NCBI GenBank assembly: GCA_902783215.1
Contig: CACZQD010000037.1
Coordinates: 1 to 12,075, forward strand
Origin: an uncultured Erysipelotrichaceae bacterium
Lineage (GTDB): Bacteria > Bacillota_I > Bacilli_A > RF39 > UBA660
DNA: 12,075 nucleotides
Direction: 5' to 3'
Part shown: piece by piece, positions 1 through 6,226 of the stretch
Layout: the number at the start of each line of letters is the position of its first letter
How positions within the stretch are numbered: the first letter of the stretch is position 1
The notes under the pieces: generated by a model
Databases searched by the model: none
The model's input: the letters and a program-made list of their open reading frames with translations, nothing else
What the model was told of the DNA's origin: nothing
Position numbers and translations under genes: made by a program

Positions 1-602
1 CATTCTGTACTAATCCAGGAGGATTTGTTGCTAAAGAAAATTATTATGGATATATATGTGTAAATGGACATGCATTAAAAGATATAAAATCTAATAATAC
101 TAATTTTGCATTTATTTCAAAAGTTAATCTTACTGAGCCAGTAACTAATACTCGTTTATATGGAGAAAGCATTGCTAAAATTGCAAATGTTTTAGGAGAT
201 GGTAAACCAATTATTCAATCGTTAAAAGACTTGAAAAATGGTCGCCGAAGTGAATGGCATCGAATAAATAAAGGGTTTGTAGAACCTACTTTAAAAGATT
301 GTGTAGCTGGTGATCTTGCACTTGTTATGCCACATAGAATTATTACTAATATTTTAGAAGGTTTAGAAACACTTGATAAAATTATACCTGGTGTGAACAA
401 TGATGATACATTACTTTACGGACCAGAGATTAAGTTTTTCTCTAATGAAATAGAAACGGATAATAATTTTAAATTAAACGATACAAATATTTATTTTATT
501 GGTGATGGTGCGGGTAAAGCAGGTAATATTGTAACTGCCGCTGCTACAGGATTAGTAGCTAGTAAGGATATAATAAAAAGAGAAAATGATTCTAAATGTT
601 AG
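1..602 (+). CDS. FAD-dependent oxidoreductase (COG2509-like), C-terminal part
   Basis: This gene enters from upstream, so its start and N-terminal Rossmann FAD-binding motif are outside the window. The frame is open from base 3 and gives 199 residues. Two features recall the uncharacterised FAD-dependent dehydrogenases of COG2509. One is an FCxxPGG stretch at 3-23, like their SFCxxPGG segment. The other is a C-terminal IGDGAGKAGNI segment (about 498-530), matching the IGEGAGYAGGI flavin-contacting loop that closes these proteins. They are predicted soluble flavoenzymes of unknown substrate. A TTG at 231 could be mistaken for a start, but the frame runs unbroken through it and the upstream residues fit the family. 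The last 17 bases overlap the next gene, so the two are probably co-transcribed and translationally coupled. The family call rests on memory of motifs, and a related HI0933/YhiN-type flavoprotein is the main alternative. Confidence 0.72.
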   Translation, partial: FCTNPGGFVAKENYYGYICVNGHALKDIKSNNTNFAFISKVNLTEPVTNTRLYGESIAKIANVLGDGKPIIQSLKDLKNGRRSEWHRINKGFVEPTLKDCVAGDLALVMPHRIITNILEGLETLDKIIPGVNNDDTLLYGPEIKFFSNEIETDNNFKLNDTNIYFIGDGAGKAGNIVTAAATGLVASKDIIKRENDSKC

Positions 603-1473
603 TGGAAGAACAGATGTAGTCGCACTTTATACAGATTGGTTTATGAATAGGTATAAAGAAGGTTATGTTGATGTTAGGAATCCTTTTAATCCTAAATTAG
701 TTAGTAGGATAAAATTTGAGAATGTTGATTTAATTCTCTTTTGTACAAAAAATCCTACTCCTATTTTAAAATATTTAAACAAAATTGATAAACCTATTTT
801 GTTTCATGTAACACTTACTCCATATAAAAAAGATATTGAACCTAATGTAGATTATAAAGGTGAGATAATTAAATCAATTAAAAAATTATCTAAAATAATT
901 GGTATAGATAATCTTGCTATAAGATATGACCCAGTGTTTTTAAGTGATAAATATGATTTAGAGTATCATAAAAAAGCATTTAATCACTTATGTCAATTGT
1001 TAAATGGATATGTAAAAAAGATTATTATTTCCTTTTTAGATGAATATAAGAATGTTAAAAATAATTATAAAGTCTTAAATTATCATTCGTTAACTAAAAA
1101 AGAATATGAAGAAATAGGAAAATCATTTAGTAAAAGTGCGGCTGAAAACAATATGACAGTTCAAACTTGTTTTGAAAAAGTTAATTTAGTTGAATACGGG
1201 TTTGTTAAAGGTGAGTGTTTATCAAAAGAGCTTGCTTTTAAATTGACAGGTAAAAAATATTCAATTTGGAAATCTCGCAAGGAGAGATTATGTGATTGTG
1301 TTCAAATGGTTGATATTGGTGTATATAACAGTTGTCTTCACTTTTGTAAATATTGTTATGCTAATTATGATGAAAGTAAAGTTAAAATGAATAATCAACT
1401 ACACAATCCAAAAAGTAGTTTATTGATTGGTGAATTAGGGCCAGATGATATTATTAAAGAAAGGTTAAAATAG
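586..1473 (+). CDS. DUF1848 family protein, radical-SAM-like cysteine cluster at the C-terminus
   Basis: This 295-residue protein is close to the usual length of DUF1848 proteins (about 300). The start at 586 is supported by the family N-terminus, a SxRTD motif at residues 6-10, then WFMNR and VRNPFNPK. A later conserved block reads LxFCTKNPTP. The C-terminal end holds cysteines C236, C238, C250, C254 and C257. C250-C254-C257 form CX3CX2C followed by YANY, the spacing used by radical SAM enzymes to bind a 4Fe-4S cluster, but located at the C-terminus. Pfam describes the DUF1848 cysteine cluster as similar to that of radical SAM proteins. No reaction is known to me. It is predicted to be cytosolic, with no signal peptide or membrane segment. 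It overlaps the flavoprotein gene by 17 bases and ends 7 bases before the nuclease gene, so it sits in the middle of an apparent operon. Its ribosome binding site is weak, consistent with coupling to the upstream gene. Confidence 0.9.
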   Translation: MILNVSGRTDVVALYTDWFMNRYKEGYVDVRNPFNPKLVSRIKFENVDLILFCTKNPTPILKYLNKIDKPILFHVTLTPYKKDIEPNVDYKGEIIKSIKKLSKIIGIDNLAIRYDPVFLSDKYDLEYHKKAFNHLCQLLNGYVKKIIISFLDEYKNVKNNYKVLNYHSLTKKEYEEIGKSFSKSAAENNMTVQTCFEKVNLVEYGFVKGECLSKELAFKLTGKKYSIWKSRKERLCDCVQMVDIGVYNSCLHFCKYCYANYDESKVKMNNQLHNPKSSLLIGELGPDDIIKERLK

Positions 1474-1480
1474 CGATAAA

Positions 1481-2212
1481 ATGAAGAATGTAAAAAAGAT
1501 AATTGTTGCTTTAGTTACTGTAACCGCATTAGCTGGTGGGACATATTTTAAAGATGATATTGCATCTTTAATGGGTAATAGTACTAAATTTGAGAAAGTA
1601 GAAAAAGTTAAAGTTCAGTCATATAAGTTAGATGATATACCTGAGTATGATGGTGATCCATATGTTTTAATTAACGATAATAAAGCAACTTTTAAAGCTG
1701 AACAATTAACTACAAAATCTTACGAAAAGTATAGTGAATTCGATTCATTAGGTAGATGTGGTGAAGCCATAGCTAATATAAGTGTGGATATGATGCCAAC
1801 GGAAAAAAGAGGTAGTATTGGTATGGTTAAGCCAACAGGCTGGCACACAATTAAATACGACAATGTTGATGGAAAATATTTGTATAATCGTTGTCATTTA
1901 ATTGGATATCAGTTAACAGGTGAAAATGCAAATGAAAAAAATCTAATAACTTGTACAAGATATATGAATACAGTTGGAATGTTAAAATTTGAAAATGAAG
2001 TAGCAAGTTATATAAGAGAAACAAAAAATCATGTTCTGTATCATGTTACGCCAATTTTTGAAAAAGATAATTTATTAGCAAGTGGTGTCTTAATGGAAGC
2101 TAAATCTGTTGAAGATAATGGTAAAGGTATAGAATTTAATGTTTTTGTATACAATGTACAAGATGGAATTGAAATTGATTATAGTGATGGTAGTAGTAAA
2201 TTAAAAAAATAA
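1481..2212 (+). CDS. exported DNA/RNA non-specific endonuclease (Endonuclea_NS_2, NucA/EndA-like)
   Basis: This 243-residue protein begins with lysines and a hydrophobic stretch (about residues 6-21) without a lipobox cysteine, so it is probably secreted or membrane-anchored. The catalytic domain covers about residues 50-240. It contains the family block GRCGEA, the MPTEKRGSIGMVKPTGW segment, and the beta-beta-alpha-metal signature YNRCHLIGYQLTG, with H139 as the predicted general base. N154 and N163 lie in the following NLITxTRYMN block and are spaced like the two active-site asparagines of pneumococcal EndA, so they are likely Mg2+ site residues. Later HVLYxVTPIF and SVEDNG segments also fit the family. 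Such enzymes cut DNA and RNA outside the cell; some serve in DNA uptake, nutrient scavenging or trap escape. The start is 7 bases after the DUF1848 stop. The best Shine-Dalgarno (AAAGAAAGG, 1456-1464) is 16 bases away, so translation may depend on coupling. The intact active site suggests a working enzyme. Confidence 0.93.
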   Translation: MKNVKKIIVALVTVTALAGGTYFKDDIASLMGNSTKFEKVEKVKVQSYKLDDIPEYDGDPYVLINDNKATFKAEQLTTKSYEKYSEFDSLGRCGEAIANISVDMMPTEKRGSIGMVKPTGWHTIKYDNVDGKYLYNRCHLIGYQLTGENANEKNLITCTRYMNTVGMLKFENEVASYIRETKNHVLYHVTPIFEKDNLLASGVLMEAKSVEDNGKGIEFNVFVYNVQDGIEIDYSDGSSKLKK

Positions 2213-2223
2213 ATAAAAAAAGA

Positions 2224-2252
2224 TAGATTTTTTAAAAAAAATATGTAATAAT
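2224..2252 (+). promoter_or_regulatory. possible weak promoter for the pilin-Hint gene
   Basis: The 60-base gap before the pilin-Hint gene holds TAGATT (2224-2229), 17 bases, then AATAAT (2247-2252) preceded by TGT, an extended -10-like element. The -35 matches consensus at only three positions, and in such AT-rich DNA this can arise by chance. Readthrough from the nuclease gene is equally possible, because I see no convincing terminator between them. Confidence 0.28.
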
Positions 2253-2272
2253 ATAGAAAAGGTAGTGGTAGT

Positions 2273-3682
2273 ATGATAAGAAAAAAAGATGGTTTTACAT
2301 TAATTGAATTATTGGCTGTAATAGTAATACTTGCAATATTAGCTTTAATAGCAATACCAATAGTAATACAAATAATAAAAGATTCAAGAGAAAATTCTTA
2401 TAAAAGAAGTATTGAGGCTTATGGAAGAAATGTAGAAAATGCAATGGCATCTTGGCAAACAGAAAATGATAGTGAAGCTCCAATGAAACTTTCATCTTAT
2501 AATATAAAAATGAGTGGTGATAAAGTAAGATGTGATGACGATACAATTACGGCTGGTGCAAATGAAAGTATAATACTTCATCAATGTTATGTTTTAGATA
2601 ATAAAGGAAAAAGGAAATCTGATTTATATAAATATGAAAATAGGAAAGCAGTAAAAGAAGGCGAAATAGAAGAAAAAGAAGATAATAAAGAAGAAATAGT
2701 ACGTAATGAAATGGAAATATGTTATTCTGGTAGTAACTATTATAATTCAAAAGAGTATTATACTGCATATGAAAATGAAACTATTTCGGAATTTGCAAAT
2801 AGAAATTCTATTGGTAACGAATTTAGAACATTTATTCCATTATCAGCTATTGATTGCATGAATAGTAGCGGAAATGGTTGGGGCGGAGAAAGATGGTATG
2901 TAGATTTAAATAATTGTACATATTATAGCCGTAATAAAATCGAAGTTAATCTTTCCTATGATACAACGCTAAAGTCATCAAGTGAGGGATGTTATATTAA
3001 TAACGAATCATTTACTATTCCTTCTGGAACTAGAAGTTATCCATCATCTGGAAGTGGAACTTGTTTATGGGCAGAAACTGAAGTTATAGTATATGATTCA
3101 AAGAAAAAGAAAAGATTGAAGAAAAAGATAAAGGATCTTACTCCAGACGATTTAATATTAGCTTGGGATTTTGATAAAGGTGAATTTGTATTTGTTAAAC
3201 CTTTATGGATAAGAAAATTAGATGTTGCAGATCATTATTATTTATTAAAATTTAGTGATGGATCTGAACTTAAAATCATTCATGATCACAGAGTATTTAA
3301 TTGTCAAACAAATTCCTTTGAATCAGGATTAGAAATGAAAATAGGTTCTACTACAATTAATTCTTTAGGACAAGAAGTTACATTATTATCTAGAAATAGA
3401 ATAGATGAAGAAATTAATTATTCAAGTGTAATTACTGATTATCATATGAATTTATTTGCTGGTAATATATTAACTTCAATTAAATTAAATAATTTATATT
3501 CAATAAAAAATATGAAGTTTGTTAAAGAAAATCGTGATGATAATGAGAAAAATATCTTTGTTAACATGGATGATAAGATGTTTAAAGGATTGAGATTAAG
3601 TGAACAATCATTATCAGAATATTATCCTTTAGAAGATATTAATGAGTTTGTTGAAGGTATAACACAAGTAAATAGAATATAA
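2273..3682 (+). CDS. type IV prepilin-like protein fused to a Hint (hedgehog/intein) domain
   Basis: This 469-residue protein starts with a class III (prepilin) leader: MIRKKDG then FTLIE, with predicted cleavage after G7, mature F8 and the conserved E12 (position 5 of the mature protein). A hydrophobic helix follows to about residue 36. Residues 37-263 form the exported part, with scattered cysteines, a charged Lys/Glu linker (about 122-141) and a Gly/Ser-rich end. Residues 264-402 look like a Hint domain. C264 takes the place of the intein/hedgehog catalytic cysteine, followed by TEVIV, KIKDLTPDD and LAWDFDKG (block A-like). H339 in DGSELKIIHDHRVF fits the block B histidine, with isoleucine where TxxH usually has threonine. 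The segment HMNLFAGNILTS (391-402) fits the C-terminal block but lacks the terminal His-Asn needed for splicing. About 67 more residues follow. The likely chemistry is an N-to-S acyl shift at C264 with cleavage or conjugation of the pilin part. AAAAGG at 2257-2262 is a well-placed ribosome binding site for ATG 2273. No other pilus gene is present. Confidence 0.85.
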   Translation: MIRKKDGFTLIELLAVIVILAILALIAIPIVIQIIKDSRENSYKRSIEAYGRNVENAMASWQTENDSEAPMKLSSYNIKMSGDKVRCDDDTITAGANESIILHQCYVLDNKGKRKSDLYKYENRKAVKEGEIEEKEDNKEEIVRNEMEICYSGSNYYNSKEYYTAYENETISEFANRNSIGNEFRTFIPLSAIDCMNSSGNGWGGERWYVDLNNCTYYSRNKIEVNLSYDTTLKSSSEGCYINNESFTIPSGTRSYPSSGSGTCLWAETEVIVYDSKKKKRLKKKIKDLTPDDLILAWDFDKGEFVFVKPLWIRKLDVADHYYLLKFSDGSELKIIHDHRVFNCQTNSFESGLEMKIGSTTINSLGQEVTLLSRNRIDEEINYSSVITDYHMNLFAGNILTSIKLNNLYSIKNMKFVKENRDDNEKNIFVNMDDKMFKGLRLSEQSLSEYYPLEDINEFVEGITQVNRI

Positions 3683-3687
3683 TAATA

Positions 3688-3708
3688 GGCTGATTATTCA
3701 GCCTTTTT
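3688..3708 (+). terminator. rho-independent terminator of the pilin-Hint gene
   Basis: A perfect 6-bp stem GGCTGA / TCAGCC with a TTAT loop is followed by five T. It begins 5 bases after the pilin-Hint stop codon. It is the most GC-rich hairpin in the window and ends the upstream run of genes. Confidence 0.9.
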
Positions 3709-3711
3709 AAT

Positions 3712-3740
3712 TTGAATCATTTAATAATAAGTGTTATAAT
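3712..3740 (+). promoter_or_regulatory. sigma-A-type promoter for the zinc-ribbon/PASTA gene
   Basis: TTGAAT (3712-3717), a 17-base spacer and a perfect TATAAT (3735-3740) are preceded by TGT, giving an extended -10. It lies directly behind the previous terminator, and transcription should begin near 3747. That excludes any translation start upstream of about 3747 and supports ATG 3763. Confidence 0.85.
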
Positions 3741-3762
3741 TATTACTGAAAGAAGGGATATT

Positions 3763-4605
3763 ATGTATTGTAGTAAATGTGGTACAAAGAATTCAGGGAA
3801 AGGTTTATATTGTAAACATTGTGGGGCTAGTTTAGTTGAAGAAGCTTTAGAAGAAGAAATACAAACTAATGATTATACTTACGATGATAATAAATATAGA
3901 GAAGAAAAAGAACCTGTTTATAAAACAGTTAATAAAAGTAAAAATAAAACAAAAAATAAAAATATTAATAGAAATAATAATAAACGAGATAAAAAGGATT
4001 CAAAAAATAATAAAAATGAAAAACAAATTATTCATAAAACAAGTCCTTTTCAAAAGTTTATGATTGCTTTTATGATAATTATAATAATAATATTAACAGG
4101 TGGACTTATTGTAGCCGGATTATATATTTTTCAAGATAAGACTGTGGAAGTTCCAGATGTAGTTGGTTCTAATGTTGATCAGGCAGCGCTCATACTTGAG
4201 AATATGGATTTAAGAGTTAAGGTACATGAAGAAAAAGTAGAAGAAGAACAACAAAATAATATTGTTTTGAAACAAAATAAGGCAGCGGGTGAATTTGTTG
4301 CTAAAAACAGTCGTATTATTTTAACAATTGGTAAATATGATGCTAAAAAATTAGAAAATTATATTGGAATGTCTATTAAAGAAGCACAATCTAAATTAAA
4401 AAGATTAGGGATAGATTATGAAATAAAAGAAATAGAATCTACAGAAGAAGAAGGTATTGTTATTTCTCAAACCCCTACGCAAGGTTCAGTTTATAATGAT
4501 AATACTAAAGTAGTTTTAACTGTATCAAAAAAGGTTAAAACAATCAAAGAAACAGATGAAGAAAAAGAAGAAGAACAAATAGAAACAGATGAAGAAGAAC
4601 AATAA
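3763..4605 (+). CDS. zinc-ribbon, transmembrane, double-PASTA protein (no kinase domain)
   Basis: This 280-residue membrane protein opens with a zinc ribbon: C3-x2-C6 and C17-x2-C20 in MYCSKCG and YCKHCG. An acidic stretch and a long Lys/Asn-rich low-complexity linker (about 50-95) follow. One transmembrane helix spans about residues 99-123. The external part has two PASTA repeats: about 127-191, starting VEVPDVVG with a KAAGE turn, and about 192-257, with an SQTPTQGS turn and TVS end. An acidic Glu-rich tail closes it. Positive charge before the helix predicts cytosolic N-terminus and external C-terminus. PASTA repeats usually bind peptidoglycan or muropeptides and normally sit on Ser/Thr kinases or penicillin-binding proteins; neither catalytic domain is present, so a sensor or scaffold role is inferred. 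The frame stays open upstream to 3712, but ATG 3763 is chosen because AGAAGGG (3751-3757) lies just before it and transcription starts after 3740. It is a single-gene unit with its own promoter and terminator. Confidence 0.9.
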   Translation: MYCSKCGTKNSGKGLYCKHCGASLVEEALEEEIQTNDYTYDDNKYREEKEPVYKTVNKSKNKTKNKNINRNNNKRDKKDSKNNKNEKQIIHKTSPFQKFMIAFMIIIIIILTGGLIVAGLYIFQDKTVEVPDVVGSNVDQAALILENMDLRVKVHEEKVEEEQQNNIVLKQNKAAGEFVAKNSRIILTIGKYDAKKLENYIGMSIKEAQSKLKRLGIDYEIKEIESTEEEGIVISQTPTQGSVYNDNTKVVLTVSKKVKTIKETDEEKEEEQIETDEEEQ

Positions 4606-4627
4606 AATCACTTGTAAAAGTGGTTTT
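4604..4627. terminator. bidirectional terminator between convergent genes
   Basis: A 10-bp stem AAAATCACTT / AAGTGGTTTT (one G-T pair) with a GTAA loop has T-rich tails on both strands. It overlaps the TAA of the PASTA gene (4603-4605) and the TAA of the minus-strand gene (4626-4628), so one hairpin can end both transcripts. Confidence 0.8.
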
Positions 4628-5090
4628 ATTTTATGCTATTATAAAAATCATTAATTGTTTTTTCTTTGTCACTATTAATAATACTTAATAAATTTGTTAT
4701 ATTATTTTTTATATTGTTTATAGATTTTGTATTACTACTATTTAAATAGTTTAATTTTAGTATTTTTTTAAGATTAATAGCTAATAAATATATATTATTA
4801 GTAGAATTAATTCCTTTTTTATCTACTAATGTAGTAATATAATAGCTACAATAATATAATTTTTTAGAAACATTTATATCTTGCAAATAATTAATGTTAT
4901 TAAGTAAATAATTGATATTGTTATTTAACTCTACTTGAGATGCATTATGCATTTTATCAATATGTCGATATGCTTTTAATTCCATTTTATCTAGTTCATC
5001 AAATGTTGGCTTTTTATAATATTTAATTTTATGATTATTATTAAAATGTATAGTTAATAAAATGATAATTATGATAGTGATATATTTCAT
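4626..5090 (-). CDS. small exported or membrane-anchored protein of unknown function
   Basis: This 154-residue, Asn/Lys/Ile-rich protein is not one I recognise. It begins MKYIT followed by an Ile/Leu-rich hydrophobic stretch (about residues 4-16), which looks like a signal peptide or a single membrane anchor; no lipobox is visible. The rest (about 25-154) is predicted to be largely helical and has one cysteine in a YYCSYY segment. An ATG 12 bases upstream (5102) is in frame, but it overlaps the Shine-Dalgarno GGAGGT itself. The ATG at 5090, four bases after that site, is therefore the better start. It is the only minus-strand gene in the window. It converges on the PASTA gene and diverges from the 303-residue orphan, whose start region has the same ATGGAGGTNNNNATG layout. 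The good ribosome binding site and the convergent terminator support a real gene, but conservation could not be tested. Confidence 0.72.
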   Translation of the reverse strand: MKYITIIIIILLTIHFNNNHKIKYYKKPTFDELDKMELKAYRHIDKMHNASQVELNNNINYLLNNINYLQDINVSKKLYYCSYYITTLVDKKGINSTNNIYLLAINLKKILKLNYLNSSNTKSINNIKNNITNLLSIINSDKEKTINDFYNSIK

Positions 5091-5094
5091 TGTT

Positions 5095-5100
5095 ACCTCC
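5095..5100 (-). promoter_or_regulatory. ribosome binding site deciding the start at 5090
   Basis: On the minus strand this reads GGAGGT, four bases before ATG 5090. It lies inside what would be the first codons if the upstream ATG (5102) were used, so it argues for the shorter protein. Confidence 0.8.
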
Positions 5101-5134
5101 ATATAATATCTTTAGTATTGCCATTTAAACACAA

Positions 5135-5163
5135 ACTATACTTATTTAAAAATATATTATGAA
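5135..5163 (-). promoter_or_regulatory. possible promoter of the minus-strand orphan
   Basis: On the minus strand TTCATA (5163-5158), 17 bases and TATAGT (5140-5135) match the sigma-A pattern at four and five of six positions. Transcription would begin near 5128 and give a leader of about 37 bases. AT-rich DNA makes chance matches common. Confidence 0.42.
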
Positions 5164-5189
5164 TATTTTAATTATTTATGTTAATACTA

Positions 5190-5218
5190 TTGACAAAAGG
5201 TAAAATAAAAAATATAAT
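5190..5218 (+). promoter_or_regulatory. perfect-consensus sigma-A promoter
   Basis: TTGACA (5190-5195), exactly 17 bases, TATAAT (5213-5218): both hexamers and the spacing are consensus. Transcription should begin near 5225, about 20 bases before the start codon of the orphan at 5245. It is the strongest promoter by sequence in the window. Confidence 0.93.
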
Positions 5219-5234
5219 ACTAAACAATATTTAT

Positions 5235-5240
5235 GGAGGT
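5235..5240 (+). promoter_or_regulatory. ribosome binding site deciding the start at 5245
   Basis: GGAGGT is placed four bases before ATG 5245. An in-frame ATG at 5233 overlaps this site and would need a different, unseen binding site, so the downstream ATG is preferred. Confidence 0.82.
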
Positions 5241-5244
5241 TCAT

Positions 5245-6156
5245 ATGTTTACTAATATTAAGCAAAGGATACCATTTTTAAAAAATAAAACATTAGATGA
5301 ATATACTAATTCTATTCTAATGCCATCATTTAATATGATGGAGGCACATCAAAATGCATCAATTTTAGGTATAGATGTATCAACATATAATCAAGTTATT
5401 TTAAGTTCTAAAAATGTTAATTCATTAGAGAATAATCATCGTATTATAAAATTGATTAATTATATAGATAAAATGGTATTTGATAAAGAATTCGTTCAAA
5501 AAGCTATAAAAAAAATGATTTTTGTAGTTAATTATGGAAAATATAATTGTACTAATAATTCTTTTGCTGGTTCAATAGATATTAAAGAGTTAAAATATAA
5601 AGTAGCTTTAGAAATATCTGAAAATAAAATTACATTTGCAAGTGATTATAATGGTACTAAACTAAGAGGTAGTTTTAGTAGTAGTAAATATGGCATTAAG
5701 ATTAAATATAATGAAAAACATCAAGTAATTACTCGATATTCTAAAAATACATTGTTTAATATTGATAATAAAACAAATTTAGAAATATATGATCAAAGTT
5801 TTAACCAAATATTTGGATATCAAAAAATAAAACAATATAATTATTATGAAGATAATGAAACTAAAGAAAAGATTATTAAAGAAATTGATCCAAATCAAAA
5901 CTATACTTTCGATGAATATAAGTGGAGATGTCCAAATAATACTATTATTAAAAAGAAAGAATTAAATTATCGATATCCAAAAGGAATAAGTAGTGATATT
6001 AAAGATATTAATGAATTTTTAATAGGCCGAAACATATCTCCTAATAATAATAAATTGCCCAATAAGGGGAATTATTATGAATTAAATCAAGAATTATTTT
6101 TAGATTATTGTAGTAACAGGTGTGATATTTCTACTCTTTGGGAGCACGTTAGTTAA
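5245..6156 (+). CDS. hypothetical protein, 303 residues, strongly promoted orphan
   Basis: I do not recognise this family. The 303-residue protein has no signal peptide or transmembrane segment, so it is predicted to be cytosolic. Residues 1-100 look helical. Residues about 100-180 alternate hydrophobic and polar residues in short runs (SIDIKELKYKVALEI, ITFASDYNG, YGIKIKYNEKHQVITRYS), which suggests a beta-sheet-rich domain. The last third is Asn/Lys/Tyr-rich with several cysteines (WRCPNN, DYCSNRCD). No metal-site spacing or catalytic motif is convincing. The start at 5245 is set by the GGAGGT site just upstream. A perfect-consensus promoter lies before it and a clear terminator overlaps its stop codon, so it is a single-gene unit likely to be well expressed. 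It diverges from the small exported orphan across about 154 bases, which may mean co-regulation, but I see no operator repeat there. Confidence 0.75.
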   Translation: MFTNIKQRIPFLKNKTLDEYTNSILMPSFNMMEAHQNASILGIDVSTYNQVILSSKNVNSLENNHRIIKLINYIDKMVFDKEFVQKAIKKMIFVVNYGKYNCTNNSFAGSIDIKELKYKVALEISENKITFASDYNGTKLRGSFSSSKYGIKIKYNEKHQVITRYSKNTLFNIDNKTNLEIYDQSFNQIFGYQKIKQYNYYEDNETKEKIIKEIDPNQNYTFDEYKWRCPNNTIIKKKELNYRYPKGISSDIKDINEFLIGRNISPNNNKLPNKGNYYELNQELFLDYCSNRCDISTLWEHVS

Positions 6157-6183
6157 AATTGGGTTTTCCAATTTTCTTTTTTT
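6155..6183 (+). terminator. rho-independent terminator after the 303-residue orphan
   Basis: An 8-bp stem AAAATTGG / CCAATTTT with loop GTTTT is followed by C and seven T. It overlaps the TAA stop (6154-6156). Its right arm also contains the proposed -35 of the next gene. Confidence 0.85.
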
Positions 6184-6193
6184 GTTGTATAAT
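6165..6193 (+). promoter_or_regulatory. promoter of the S16 protease gene, overlapping a terminator
   Basis: TTTCCA (6165-6170; four of six matches), 17 bases and a perfect TATAAT (6188-6193). The -35 sits inside the preceding terminator hairpin. Transcription would begin near 6200, with a leader of about 27 bases. Confidence 0.65.
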
Positions 6194-6226
6194 AGATTTG
6201 ATTTCATAAAATATAGAAGGTGAAAT

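Noticed and set aside
215..400. Minus-strand reading frame of 61 codons
   Set aside because: It lies entirely opposite the flavoprotein gene, whose residues match a known family, and has no ribosome binding site of note.
2214..2236. Possible terminator after the nuclease gene (A-run, GATAGA, T-run)
   Set aside because: The stem would be A-T only, about six pairs, with no stable GC core. It is not distinguishable from the AT-rich background.
2295..2768. Two minus-strand reading frames opposite the pilin-Hint gene
   Set aside because: They are Leu/Tyr/Phe-rich low-complexity shadows of AT-rich coding sequence, without plausible starts.
2273..3682. True splicing intein within a pilin
   Set aside because: There is no His-Asn end or following Cys/Ser/Thr splice junction, and the tail after the Hint block does not continue a pilin domain.
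3712..3762. Extending the zinc-ribbon/PASTA protein upstream by 17 codons
   Set aside because: This stretch contains the promoter hexamers, so it would not be on the transcript. The zinc ribbon also begins right after ATG 3763, which has the good ribosome binding site.
3869..4063. 64-codon plus-strand frame inside the PASTA gene
   Set aside because: It is a Lys/Ile-only shadow of the Lys/Asn-rich linker in another frame.
5091..5244. Operator or riboswitch in the divergent intergenic region
   Set aside because: Only promoters and ribosome binding sites are visible. I found no convincing inverted repeat or conserved leader structure in the 154 bases.
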